From: Opisthocomus hoazin
Taxonomy: Eukaryota; Chordata; Aves; Opisthocomiformes; Opisthocomidae
NCBI RefSeq assembly: GCF_030867145.1
Contig: NC_134420.1
Coordinates: 12,730,823 to 12,794,822, forward strand
Direction: 5' to 3'
Length of the DNA: 64,000 nucleotides
Shown: positions 1 to 32,625 of the stretch, in pieces
Position numbering within the stretch: the first letter of the stretch is position 1
Layout: each line of letters starts with the position of its first letter
Translations under genes and position numbers: made by a program
Notes under the pieces: model-generated
Told to the model about the DNA's origin: nothing
Database searches by the model: none
Seen by the model: the letters and a program-made list of their open reading frames with translations, nothing else

Positions 1-2259
1 TTGTTTTCACAGTTAAATTAGCAGACGTGGACATTTAGAAAGAAAATTAATCCATTTATGCACAGATGCCTTGTTACTCAGCAGTGACAGCTAATCCTTC
101 CCACCAAGTACCGACCTGGAAAAGTTGCTGAAAAACTTGAGCAGGTGGATCAAAACGAAAAAACAAATACCTCAGACCACACAACAACTCAGCCACTTTA
201 ATTTTTTTTAAGTTACATTCTAAGTGTTTGTTCTGTGAAGGGCCTAGTGTATATGTCAGGATTCTTTTTTTTTTTTTTTTTTTAAATCAACTGCTTGCTA
301 ACAGCAAATTCTACAGAACCCTTTTCTACTGTATTCTAGAGATGTGCTCACATGTGAGGAGAGCAAAATGCTAAACTGCAACAGAGCTCAATAAGAAACA
401 CTTTTCATACAGTCATGCAACTTGTTAGTGGATGCATAACAGAAACTAGGAATAAAACACTTCTATAGCAATGCAGTATTACACTTCTAACTCTCTGTAT
501 TTTATTCTGGAATAGATTGCTGTTATAAATAAAGGAATTTAATAGCTGCAAGCCAACCACCTACTTCAGAAAGCAAGGAATGCTGCCAAGAGAATGACAG
601 CAACATTATTCCACCACTGCACTTTCAAAAAACAAAGCCTTAGAAAATATGAGTTAAGCTAAAACACAGCTTTCTCTCCAATTACAGCAACACATGACTT
701 TTTATATAACCTTAATCCTCCCATTAACACTCCTAATCAAAGAGAAGAAAAAAGAAAAGTTGACTTTCCCCCCCCCCCCCCTTTTGCTTAGTAAAAGCAG
801 GGGAATTGAAGCAAACACATCTCCTACCCCCTTTCTTTCCCTGCTGATTGGTCTCTTGTGTATCATACATTTCAAGCCCTTCAAAGTCATAAACTCGTCT
901 TACAAGCATCCTTTCTGACTGTGCAAACTAAAAAAATGCATTTACTCCTCAGACAATAGATATACAGAAACCCCTTTTATTTCACACTTACAGAAAATAT
1001 TTGATTCCAACTGGATGTTAGATCTGAAGACCCATTCAACACTATCTAAAGAGCTAACTTCTATGTACAGAAAATGTATTTTGCTACATACAGCACCAAA
1101 CGAAGACCTGTAGACCTTTCATAAGAAAGATATAGTTAATAACAATAGAGAAGGCTGTGATAGCGGAGATATATTTGAGGCAGAAAAAAGTTTCTAAGGT
1201 CCCACAGTAAGTGCTGTACATTTTTCTTCCTGTTGTTAAAAGCTGGTTACTCTCACACTTTCCATTGCTGCCAGTGCTCCATTTGTTTCACCTTGCATGT
1301 ACTAGTTCTCCTTAGTTGCATTAATTTCCTCACACTTCTTCATAGCTTCATAAGTGAAGCAGTGTGACATCAAGCACACATACCTCATCTATCCACTGCT
1401 TCCTTGTGACTTTGAAAGAGGTGAGCACCTCGGTCATGACTCTCTTGATAGGAGAATCACTGCCTACGAGGGCCACCAATTTTCCTCAAGCGCATGTTTT
1501 CAAAGCTATCTAGCTTCCATTCTTGGACTGTGGCACATCTTCCACCTAAGTGACTATATCAACAAGACGACTGAGTTAAGTTTTGCTGTAATCCAGCAAG
1601 CATGATAGCGATTTTTCTATTCTGACTGTTACCAAGCATGCAAGTTTTAGGTAAGATCAAATACAGAAATTTGATACGAAACTGAGCCACGAAAAGAGAC
1701 GTCTCAACGGTTCTACATCCTGCTTTGGTCTGTTATGGTTACCAACAGCCCATAAACACATGAAAAAACCATACACAATGAGAACAGCTAATGCTCACAG
1801 CAAATCAGAAATAGCAGCATGGGAAACTTAGATTTCAGTTAGTACGTGAAGTGAACGATCAGTTGTGACAATCCAGACCTAAAAACCAAGCCACATAGCT
1901 TAGGCTGTATGCTCTATTAAAACCAGTAGTAATACACTACTCAGATCTACATAATCTTCTCTTAGCGAATGCTTAATGTAGGACTTGACGACCAAGGAAA
2001 AACATTAGGGGGGCAGGGAAATCTTTTTGACTGGTGCAAAATACAGTGTCTTTCAGAACTGCAGGGAGAAATCACATTCACTTTCGTCTACAACACAGCA
2101 ATTTTTCATTGTTGTTCCTGAACACATTATATGAAAGTACTTCATTACAGAAGAGATGCACTTAAGCTAAAATAAAGACTACTTCCTCAAAACATATTCC
2201 TTTGTCAGATTTGACATTTTCAGGTATTCTGCTTATACCTTTTAAGGGGGCAAAATAAA
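1..2259. other. AT-rich flank 3' of CTR9, no gene seen
   Basis: I see no coding exon, RNA gene or named repeat. In mammals EIF4G2 lies tail-to-tail beyond CTR9, but no EIF4G2 coding sequence is visible here. Local low complexity: a T tract near 265-283 and a C tract near 768-781. Confidence 0.5.
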
Positions 2260-2950
2260 TCACTCCAAGCATATAAGCAGGAACAGTTTATTGTGACATT
2301 GGCAGCTTTTCTTAAGTACCATGGAGTTCTCTACATTTCTTCTTACCTGCCAATTTAAATATTTCATCCACATCTGCAGCGTTACTTTATAAAATTTCTT
2401 TAATATCTGCATCTTTTCAACCTGATTTAATAGAAAAACAGAAGCAAAAGAACAAACTCTGGGAAACATGAGGAGTTGCACCATGGCAAATGTATTCTTT
2501 AATAGAAAGTAAGAAAATCCTCCCTACTGAACTTTATTAACAATGAGGAAAAAGATAAATATCCACAGCTCATTTTTCCATTTGGTAGAATTATAAGATC
2601 CATCTATGCACGTATAAGCGCAGAACACACAATTTTAGCCACGCTGGAACCACCTAAACAGAGATTTTATGTTCTATAGTTTTTACATGCATTCCATCCT
2701 TGATGTGGTGATTATAGTACAGGGATTCTGTTCTTCATCTACAGCAGATTCAATTTAAGAATACACCATAAGCCAACTTACAGAAACATCCATTAGTTGC
2801 TAATAGAAAGAATCACAGGAAGGTCTCACAACAGTTTACTAAAACATTAAGTTTTTTTTAAATCACAGTTTTCAAATATAAAAATTGAATTTTCCCTATA
2901 CTGAAATATATTTACATGAACATTTTAAAAAGATGGTCTGTAATTTAGAT
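2260..2950 (-). other. CTR9: CTR9 3' UTR, probable extent
   Basis: AT-rich sequence follows the stop codon. Two minus-strand AATAAA hexamers are candidates for polyadenylation, at 2533-2538 and 2287-2292, giving 3' UTRs of roughly 0.4 or 0.7 kb. Sequence alone does not choose between them. Confidence 0.45.
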
Positions 2951-23087
<20,137 letters not shown>

Positions 23088-23188
23088 GATGGCGACGCCG
23101 CTCCCCGCCGAGCCGCCAGCACGCAACAGCCCGTTCCGCGTGCACTTCCCCTCACAAACACCGACTGACCCGGACGTGCTCGGGCAAA

Positions 23189-23218
23189 GGGCGGGAGAGG
23201 CAAGCTGGCTCCGCCCCC
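23189..23218. promoter_or_regulatory. Pair of GC boxes (Sp/KLF type)
   Basis: GGGCGGG at 23189-23195 and CCGCCCCC at 23211-23218, opposite orientations, between the CTR9 start codon and the CCAAT box. Typical of a TATA-less housekeeping promoter. Confidence 0.5.
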
Positions 23219-23231
23219 GAAGCGCAACAAG

Positions 23232-23236
23232 CCAAT
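23232..23236 (+). promoter_or_regulatory. CCAAT box (NF-Y type)
   Basis: GCCAATC on the plus strand, reading as ATTGG for CTR9, about 145 bases upstream of its start codon. With a CTR9 transcription start some 60-100 bases further on, it would sit at the usual NF-Y distance. Confidence 0.5.
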
Positions 23237-23399
23237 CCCAGAGACGCACGAGCCTCGATGGCCGCCTCGCGGCCCTGTGTGAGGAAGAGGGAGGGTGGCC
23301 TTCGAGGCCGGGCGCGCGCGGCCCTGTTGCTGCGGCAACGGCGGCCTCGCGGGCGCCCCTCAGCGAGCGGCGAGGCACTGGCGGGCTAGGCCGGGGCAC

Positions 23400-23564
23400 C
23401 GGGGCCGGGAGCCCGCCCTGTCCCCGCCCCAGGCTGGAGCACTACGTGTTGCGCTGTGTGACCGGCTGGGCGGCTGCTCACAGCGGTCTTCCCTGTGGTG
23501 GCCTTTTAAAACGTGAGCAGTCTCTTCAGGACAGAGTGAAGGCTTATTTGGGACTTGCAGACAG
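23400..23564 (+). CDS. Unrecognised divergent gene, candidate exon 1 (5' limit unknown)
   Basis: The frame ending at donor CAG/GTATTA (GT at 23565-23566) encodes KREQSLQDRVKAYLGLAD and then two bases of a codon. That phase fits the next candidate exon. The frame is open far upstream through the GC-rich island, so its left edge is undecided. The only in-frame ATGs are at 23050, 23086 and 23089, opposite CTR9 exon 1. The ATG at 23089 has A at -3 and G at +4, but its use would need transcription to begin inside CTR9 exon 1 territory. The part before about 23509 may be untranslated. Confidence 0.4.
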
Positions 23565-24168
23565 GTATTAGTCCCACTAATTTATACAGATATATTGCAT
23601 ACTTGCCTACAGAAATATATAATACCAAGAGATAATGCTGTTTATTTGTACACGTGTGCACTGATAAATTGAATAGATTTGCATCTGGCTGTTCTCTGGT
23701 CTTGAGACCATGACGCCCTTAGGCTATGCCTCTCCTCGTGTCCTTTTAAAATTGTTAAAGATTTCCAACCAAATGCATTAAAATGTGTGGGTTTTCCCTG
23801 TCTTTGTGGAAAAACAAATGATGTGTAAATCCAAATACATATTATCTGACCAGCTTATGTGGTGTAACATTGTTAATGCATATTTACAGTTTTTTAGCCA
23901 CAGCTTGGCCAACTATTTTCAAATTATCTAAGTGTTTTTAATTATAAATACTGCATCTGATAAAAAGCTGAATCGTGAGCCTAGGCCCAGATTCTGGGAC
24001 TTGGTTTGTGTGGGGCATTCAGCCACATGGAGGTACATAAGTAAAGAGGAAATGACAAAATTGTGTTCCTAATTTTTTTTTTCCAATTATGATGGCAGAT
24101 ACACTGATGTATTTGGATAAAACACAGCATGCATAGTAACATATTACCAATCTTAGTTATTTTTGCAG

Positions 24169-24252
24169 CTGTACCAAGGAAAAAGAAAGGATAGCAAGAC
24201 TGAAAGATCCTCTGGCACATTTTTACGAAGATGATTTAAAAAAAATAAACCT
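24169..24252 (+). CDS. Unrecognised divergent gene, candidate exon 2
   Basis: The acceptor TTATTTTTGCAG is good. The exon reads one base, then 27 codons with a charged, helix-like composition (TKEKERIARLKDPLAHFYED and onwards), then two bases. Both phases fit the neighbouring candidate exons. The donor, CCT/GTGACA, is weak and is the only GT available before an in-frame TGA at 24254. An AATAAA at 24243-24248 could instead make this a 3' terminal exon. No function can be assigned. Confidence 0.45.
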
Positions 24253-25814
24253 GTGACATACTACTTACATGGCCTATTAAACCCTAAAGCAATCTTGATT
24301 TTGTCCTATAGCTACCTGTCTACAGAGTACGGAATTTTGACTGAACTGGTAGTCACAACTACAAAGCATTGAATTACTAAATTTGATTTAAAAAAATAGT
24401 TGTGAATGAGTATAGTAGTATATGTTATAGTAGTAACAACTAGCTTACTTGCCGTGTCACCTGTTCTCTGAAGACAAAGCAAGTAGTATTTTTACTTGGT
24501 TAACATTTTGAATCTCAACTTTTGATTTTTATTTATGCAATAATTATTCTGAACTGAGTTACCAGGTCCAATGAAGTGTAACTAGTACTTCTCCTACTCG
24601 GATAGATCTTTGAGTAGGTATGTGCCATAAATACCTTTTGCAGAGAAACTTCTGCAAGTGGCAGGAAAGTGACGTTACGTTGCAATTAATAGGAGTGAAA
24701 GTGTGAGGGTTTTTTCATTAAAAACATGCCAAAACCAATATTATGCAGAGTGAGATGCTAATTAGACTAGAGCTCCTAAGCTTAATTTTCTGATTTATAG
24801 GCTGATTTCTCACAAATAAACTACGTTTTAGATAATTAAAGTTGAAGCAATTTGGACCAAAAAGGCAGTCTGTTCCCAAGGTGATTCTTCACTAGTTAGT
24901 GACTGTAGTAAGCCAGCTTTCCTCATGGAAAAAAAAATAGTTTAAATGAAAGATTTTATCGGGTAAGGCCTTAAGAATATTAAACCAAAGTTAAAGAGAG
25001 AAAACAATTCTTCCTTCCTGGTATAAACCTACTAGAAACATTTTAAGTTGTTCAAAAATTTATTACTATACTATGCAAACTATTGACTTTTATATTGTTT
25101 GAAGCAGGAAGACTCCTTTTTTCCATATACACTGATAACAGTAAATCATTATTGGGTACGTAAGAACCTCTTTAATGTATAAAATATTGTCCTAGTGAAA
25201 AGAGGTTTGTTTTACTTTCGGAGTGCTTAGAAACATTTGAAGAATAGAGACTTGTTTTATCTTGCTGTCTTTTGTTATTTCATTGAAAATTTTAAGTACT
25301 TTTAAACTTGGATTGTTATCAATATCAGAAATAGTGATATAAATAGAAAGTGATCCATAGCAAATTGAACATCCACTTGTGATATGTTATATACAGGGAA
25401 AAATAATAAGTAAAAACCTTATTACTACATATAAGCCTTTTTCAGGAATGAAAATTGACCTTTACTAAGCTGCTTTAATATCATGATTGAAAAGTCCTCG
25501 ACCTACCTGACTGCTGCTCTTTGCAAGCAAATTACTGTTTATGTTTGAGGTGTGTATGCTTAAATAAATAAGCCTCCATTTAGAACAGTTGGGTGGTCAG
25601 AGCAAGGTATGTTAGTAGCAAAGTGTCTTTGCTTTTGATTGTTAGAATAAAAAACTTTTTTTCTTCAGGGTTTTTTTTAGATTAAAAATAGGTGTGCATT
25701 CAGAAATCTTCAGAGTGCAAACTAATTCCATTCTAAGAGTGTGAACCATCACTCCAGTAGTCATCTGTTGACCTTCCCATTGTCAGCTGTGAAAAAAAGA
25801 GATCCTACACTGGC

Positions 25815-26135
25815 GTTTTGAAGAGCTCTGTGCTGTGCCTCAGGGAGGGAACCCAGCAGGGCAGACACCAGGCAAGTCCACAGTGCGGCAGGGTCTAAGA
25901 CAGTCTGGCGGTCCTTACTGGCAAGGCAAATCCAAGGTCAAGGTAGAAATCAGGCAAAGGTCCAGATCAGGAGGATATCAATGGCTAGGTAAGGACCTAG
26001 TTGTGACTGAGCTAGGGACCAGTGATTTTACAGTGTAACTCAGGCCGGGACTGAGCTGTAGGTGGCGGTGTGGCAGGATGCACTGGGTGGGAATGGTCAG
26101 GGCCATGAAAGCTTATTATTGCACTTAAGGCCCTG
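25815..26135. repeat. GC-rich, internally repetitive segment, unclassified
   Basis: About 320 bases noticeably richer in G and C than either flank. From 25850 to 25975 related short phrases recur (CAGGCAAGTCC, AAGGCAAATCCAAGGTCA, CAGGCAAAGGTCCAGATCAGG), as in a worn minisatellite or transposon end. No coding potential is convincing. I cannot name a family. Confidence 0.4.
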
Positions 26136-28596
26136 ACATGGTATGTGTATCTTGAAGAGATGGTAAGCAGGTTTAGTAAAATGCTGGATTGTTTGGTTTA
26201 GAAAGTGCTAAAATGGAGTTAATAGGTATAGAAATTATTTTGCTAGATAGTTTAATATTGTACTAGTTCTAGAGGCTGTCAGATTAGCAGTGCATCACAA
26301 ACTTGCTACAGTAAGGAGTTAGGAATTTTTGTCATGCTGGTAAGGAATGCTGATGCAGGCTCTGTTAAATGTATTTCGAGCAATACTATGGGTATACTTT
26401 TCCTACAAAACAGACAAAGCCGTAAGAGTAACATAGAGCAAGAATCATTTTGCATAGCTACTAACAACTGTATTGTTTTACATGCTAGGATCAGTATCTT
26501 TTGTTGTTGTTCACACTTCTTCACATGATTGTATTTGCCTTATTTATCTGACAAATATAATTGTGTCCTACTGAGTTAGGTAGTCACCTAAATCTAATTG
26601 TTTTGCAAGCAAAAGCGTTAAGAAGTGTCTGTGATAGTTTGTGTTTTGCAAGCAAGTTGTGTATTTGAAGATGGAGAGAGAATGCTTGTTTTTAAGCTAC
26701 AAAACTGTGAGATGCTTATGCTTCATGCTTAACTGTACTACTGATTTCTTTCAAATCTATATTTGTCAATTAACTGATTGCTAGCCTTTATTAGCACTAT
26801 AATTTCTATTAACTATATGCTTTTTTGAATTTCTAGCATCAGAAACACTAAATGTGAAGTAATTTGAATTTTAATTTCTAACATCAGCATCTAGTATTAA
26901 AAACTTCTCCTGTGCCCAGCAGACCTGAAAGGTATAAATAACTTCACAAAAAATGGTGTAACACTAGTCTTGGTCTAAACACTCTAGTATATTCTGTGAG
27001 ACTTAAAACTACTACTCTTACTTAGCACTAGCGTGCCAAGCATTTTGGTTTTGTACAGGTCTAATTCTATTTACTATATCATAGGTTGTAGTTTGCCTGG
27101 GTTGCATAAACTGTAACATCTCTGTACTCAGGCGTATTGAGGAGCCGAGACTGTAGCTGCACTTCTTTTCAGTATCCTTCTTCATGTGGGGTGTAGGGAA
27201 GCATTTCTGTCTATTTTCCTGTGGATGCAGATCCTGGTACTCTCTGGGGCTAATGGAAAATGAGTAGTACCATAAAAAGTTAGCAGTACAAGTGCAGTTC
27301 TATAAAGTTAATTTTTTAGTGCAAAGGCAGATTTTTTTTTCCCCCCACTTCTCTTTCTGGTGAAGGCTTTTTCAGGGATTATGCAATAGCATTACAGATT
27401 TAAAATGCGTGTCAGCAACTAATAGGACAAGTGAGGATTATACAAAAGACTGTAGAAGTATCAGATGAAATTGCAGTGCTGAAATGTAAAGAATGACTGT
27501 ATCACCGATTTCTAGTACAGATTGTTTGTTAGGAAGGATTAGTGTGTTAAAGATTGTAATCAGATTTACACCTAAAGACAGATGAATTTTCTCTTAATTT
27601 AGAATGAACTTCAGGAATTGTGCCATTCTGTATTGTGTCTCCTTTTAAAATACTTAGTTTTACAAAAGCGTGTACTTGAACAGAGCCAAAGTTGAGATGG
27701 AGGCTACACTAATTGCCTTTTGCCAAAGCTTTCTTCCAGGAGGACTCCTGACTTCTGATACCATGTTCTCTGAAACAAAATTGCTCAACACAAAGATCAA
27801 AATTACCTAATGTTTTAACAGAGATATAAGTAGCCAACCCAAGAACATTGAAAATTTACCATCTCCATCATCCTCTAGTCTTTTTGATAATTATTTTTAA
27901 TAAAATGTTTTTTGACAGGTACTTTGACATAAAATAATAGTTACTTTTCATAAAATGCTTCAAATAAAACATGCTCTCCATATTGAATTGAATATTATTT
28001 GTGTACTGAAAATCGAAGGTAAGAAAATGTTACACAATAGGTACAGAAATCAATGTCTTCTGCTACTATAATTGCACTTTTGAAAATGTTACGAAAGTAG
28101 TGGAGGGACTACATCTCATTTAAAATATCTCCTCCTTGCTTTCTATCACTGTTAAAACAACTCTTCTCATTCTGAAATCTGTGCATGCTCTCTAAAAACT
28201 AAGTTTTTAACAGAAAGTTTAAGGAAAGGAAAATAAATTATACAAGCAAGTACTTGAGTGTAGAAGTCAGTTCCAAAAATAACAATGAACACTTGTGCTG
28301 AAATTCTCAGGAAGGATGAAGCCTGGGAATCAGCCTGAAGATGAAGAAAGCTTTTGGGAATATGTCAACAAATCTTTCTCTGTTTCCTGGGGGTGGCTGG
28401 TTGTTTTCAATGTCCTTTAGGTTAATGTGATTTACAATATAAAATGTATACTGACTTCTATACATAGAAATTAAATAGAAGAAGCAATTCATTTTCATGT
28501 TTCTAACATCCATAGTCTCTTCTCTGATGATTTACTTTTCTTCTATGTCTCCCTTCTTTTTTCCTACTGAACCCTTTTCATAAATGTCTTTTTCAG

Positions 28597-28711
28597 AACA
28601 TGGAATTCTTCTGAAAATTTAAAGACTATTTCTAATGTGCTTGAAAACATGGAGAGCAAAATCCAAAGTCTGCATGAGGACAAGGAACGTCATGGATATT
28701 GCAGAAACTGG
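28597..28711 (+). CDS. Unrecognised divergent gene, candidate exon 3 (coiled coil)
   Basis: A long pyrimidine tract and TTTTTCAG acceptor precede one base plus 38 whole codons; the donor is TGG/GTATTA. Only one of three frames is open and it is the one demanded by exon 2. The segment LKTISNVLENMESKIQSL has Leu, Ile, Leu, Met, Ile, Leu spaced 3-4-3-4-3, a regular heptad expected of a parallel coiled coil. An internal ATG at 28649-28651 has A at -3 and G at +4 and could start an 80-residue protein. I do not recognise the family. Confidence 0.6.
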
Positions 28712-31700
28712 GTATTATTTATATTTTAATTCACAAATGCTTTGGCGTTCCTGTCTGTGTGGATGTTTGGAATATGTAAAGTTTAAGATGTAAACAGGAG
28801 ACCCAAGCTCAAAAGTTTGGGTCCTGTGTAGTTTTTTTGAAACCTGTCTTTTTGATATTTTTCTGAGTAAACATTTAAAGCTATTAAAAGCTTATTCCAC
28901 ATCCCTTTAAGATCGATTTTTTTACATAAGGAATGTCAAAATAAATATTTATATTTTGAAATAAAGTATATGTACATACAGAGAAATGTATTTCCCCTTC
29001 CTCACACACATTTGTACGTTATATTTAATGTATAATATATTCTACAATATAGTATGTAATACATTATGTATACATTTAAAGTAATAAACTGTAAGTAACC
29101 TAGCTCTGCTATTTACATATCCATGAACTTGGATTTCATGGATGTTTCCTTTGACCTTAATAGAAAGACTGCTGGAATACATAGCTACAGGTTGAACAGA
29201 GTTTACTGCTAACCACATTAATTGTCAGAGATATTGGACTGTATTAAGGTTTACTTTATGTTCTCAGCAGTGTATTTTCATATAACTTTGTGCCCTCCTC
29301 CTATCCTCCCCTTCCCATCTCTAATGTTTTGTTAACATCTCTTTCTTACATTTTAAATAGAAGTCATTAATTTTTATTTGGCACACTAACAACTTGAGGT
29401 CCTGGAGGAAAAAATATCTTTTATTGGCAAAAAAAAAAAGTTTAAATTTTTTGCCCCTCAAGATGGAAACTATTATTCTACTGATCTAGTAATTAGTTGT
29501 AAAATAGGTATATTTTCTGTAATTTATTTCGTCCCAAGAGGAAAAAGTGAACTTCTGAAACTTGACCTTCATGCCAATTATTCTATATAATGACTTACCA
29601 TGCATCTTAATAAAGGAAAATACTTTATTTTTTATGATCTTACATTGTGGATGAAAAACGTGAATCAGATTACTTTAGAACTCCTGTGTAATAGCACAAT
29701 GTGTATCTAGCTATTAATTTATTTAAGAAATGTCTGTTCTGTGTTTTGGTCTAGCACTTGATGTGTTTATTTCCACATTTTTCTTAGAAGGCCAGGAACA
29801 TTTTGTTCAGTTATTTGAGAAGTAATGTGGATGGATGCCATACTTGAAGACTGTTTTCATACCTCCTATCAATGTGTAACTTAAGTTTACAATTAACTTG
29901 ATCTGTGCAAGTCAAGCCATTGATTCTTCACTTGACTAGGTGTGTTCCTAGCTATCTTCCTGAATTAAGGCCTCAGACTGGAAGAGAACCAGTAACCGTT
30001 ATCAGCCAGAAGCAAAAGTTGTTTTAAGATATGAGGAGGTATTCTAGGCTCTGGGTCACTAGATAGTTTGGAACCTATTTCCATATATTGCTCTGATTGT
30101 ACTTGCTTGCTGAACTTCTAAAGCCATGTGGCAAGTGGGTAACGCTGGTGTATGAGCAGCAATTAATATTTATTTAAAAGTAGTTTAACTGAACAAGTAC
30201 CTGTTAACTGTAATTTCCCAGAAGCAGGTAACAGCATTTAAAATATAAATAATGTTCAGTTGTAAGTTTTCAGGCGTTCCTTCCCCCTTCTCAAGGCATC
30301 TTTTAAAATCGGTATTCCCTGGTATGGCAAGTTGGTTATACAGGGAGATGGGGGATTTAATAATCTCAGTCTATGTTGTTACTGGAGTCTAGGCTACAGT
30401 TCACAGCAGTAGCAAGCTACTGGGCTAGAATTACAGTACTACAAACTGCCTGGAAATTCGTGGGTTTGCATTTTGATAGAACAATATCCATCACCCTCAA
30501 ATTGAGTAGGACTGAATAGCGTGAGGAATGAATTTGGCCTGTCTTGGTAAGCTGCATGTGAATGTCTGCCTGGAGTCCTGATCTGATTCTATTTGCCAAA
30601 GGGTAATAGTGGTACTGGTAGTGTCTTGTAGTCCGCTGCTACTAGAATTGTCATCCGTGCAGTATGTTTATAAATAAGACTCTGTGTCTATCTGCAAGCT
30701 GAGCCTGGGATGTAAAGTCAAATTGTGTTCTTTCTGGCTTGCACATTACCGCTAATAGAGCTGCTCTTGGAACTTAGTCAGGAATTCTGTTGATTCACAA
30801 GCCAGTAAAGAAACTCCCAGAACTATGTTGCCTCTGCAAGTATGAGTAAAAGTTCATTTATATCAGTCAAGTGACTACGCATGCATACAGATCAGATTAT
30901 TTAAATGAAGGAAGATGCAACTTTCAGAAGTTACTCCTTCAGGTTATTATCTCACTGGGTAAAGAGAGGATCTTATTTGCACCTCAGCAGACTATTTTGC
31001 AATTTCAAGGTGTATGTATGGTAATTCATAATGTGCTGGAAACATAAAACTTCTTAAAAAACCCACTTTTAACTAGTTAATAACTAAATATTGTTCAGGC
31101 ATAAATCCTTTGTGTTAATCAAAGGTAGCACAACTCAAGCAAGAAACTAGGCAACTTATGTAGGCAAAATTGGTAGACATGGTACTTTTAACAGCTGTGT
31201 GACTCAGATCTGGAAGAACAGGTGTGTATGCCTCATTCTCACTTTTTTAGTTAGATGTACTTTTAATATTGAGTCCTTTTTTTAATAGTGCCACAGGTGG
31301 TTGTGTTTTCTAATGTAATCTTAAAAATATATGCTTCATTCTTAACTTATCTGTGCCATTTTGTGCAGGAGCTGTACACAAGGAATACAATCTGAAATTG
31401 TAGTGATGGAAACCCTTGAGCCTTTGTGGGGATCAGTTTCATTGCTTAACTTTGCTGTTGGTGGTTTTCAGAAAGTTTAGCCTGAATTTCCCTTGCTGAT
31501 ATTTAATGCTGTTATTCAGCAATACTTAGAAAAAGATGTCTTTTAACCTTACTTTGGGGTAATTTGTATTTTACTGTGGGTATGTAAATGGACATGGCAT
31601 GTCTGTTTGGTTCCCTGTAAACAGATGCTGCTTTATGAAAGGCTTTTAGACACTGTCATAGGAGATGTGAAAACCATGAATTCTTTGAGTTCATGTACAT

Positions 31701-32535
31701 GTGATTGGTAATGTCACTTCTGCAAATATTTCTCCTAATATCTTAACTCCAGTATAAAAGTACCTGTATTATTTCCCCTCAGAAATGTTCAGTCATGGTG
31801 ATTTCTAATAGCTATTATTACATTATTATTTTTTACATGCGTCCATTTTAACTATGTTTTAAAAGCATTTTTGATGTTGCCCTCCTAAATAGAAGCTGCC
31901 AGGAGTTAATGACAAAATTACACCAAAATCCTTTCTTTACTAAACAGTGTAATAAGTTTACTAGGTTCTCTTCCCCATCACTTGCATGGTTTTGTGTATG
32001 TAAAACTATATCTCAGACAGCCGGAGATGAATGGCTAATAGTTCTTCTGATCTTCCAGGTTTGGGAGGTATCTCTGTCATACAATTTTTAATCTTCTCCT
32101 TTATGTTACCTGCGTGAACTTGCTGTCGCTTTAGCGAGGAAGGCTGATAGTTCTCTTTGGAGCTTTTTATGTGCTTTGAATAGGGTTGTTCTGTAGCTCT
32201 GAATGCTACTGTGAAGTATTATAAACTTTTATGGCATGAGGGAGAAGAGACCTACTTTGGCCTTAATTATAGGTACACTTTCCAAACTGACGTGGTAAAG
32301 GTATTGGTCACTTACATTTTCTGCCATAAACACAGAGATTCAGCCCACTGTGCTAATTTGAAAATTAGAGATAAAGAACATTCTTCAATTATTTCCTTCC
32401 TTCATTTGAAGGAAAAGTGTTAAAACATTCATATAACATAGCCTCACAATTTTTACGTGCAAATAATCAAGCAGTATAAACATCAGCAGAGGGCAGTATT
32501 GAGGTATAAATATAATGTTTTCCGTTTTACTTCAC
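28712..32535. other. AT-rich intronic or intergenic DNA
   Basis: Nothing supported. A purely AT-rich patch with TATA-like runs lies at about 29015-29085. Confidence 0.5.
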
Positions 32536-32625
32536 AGAATCACAGAATAGTTTACGATGAAAGGGGTCTCGGAATGTCATCGGGTCAATCCCTGTCTCAG
32601 AGAAGCAAATTCAAGGTTAGATACA
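32536..32625 (-). mobile_element. Degraded CR1 3' end
   Basis: CACAGAATCACAGAATAG marks the octamer tail of a CR1 element in minus orientation. It is followed by diverged matches to the GGAAGGGACC, TCATCTAGTCCAA and GATCAGGTTGCTC boxes of the CR1 3' region. No ORF2 coding part is kept. Confidence 0.65.

Larger units (their letters stand above)
23565..28596 (+). other. AT-rich introns 1-2 of the candidate divergent gene
   Basis: Apart from candidate exon 2 and the GC-rich patch at 25.8-26.1 kb, this stretch is AT-rich and shows no exon or mobile element that I can support. Confidence 0.4.

Noticed and set aside
694-918. Short frame near the left end
   Set aside because: Runs through a polypyrimidine/C tract; a low-complexity artefact.
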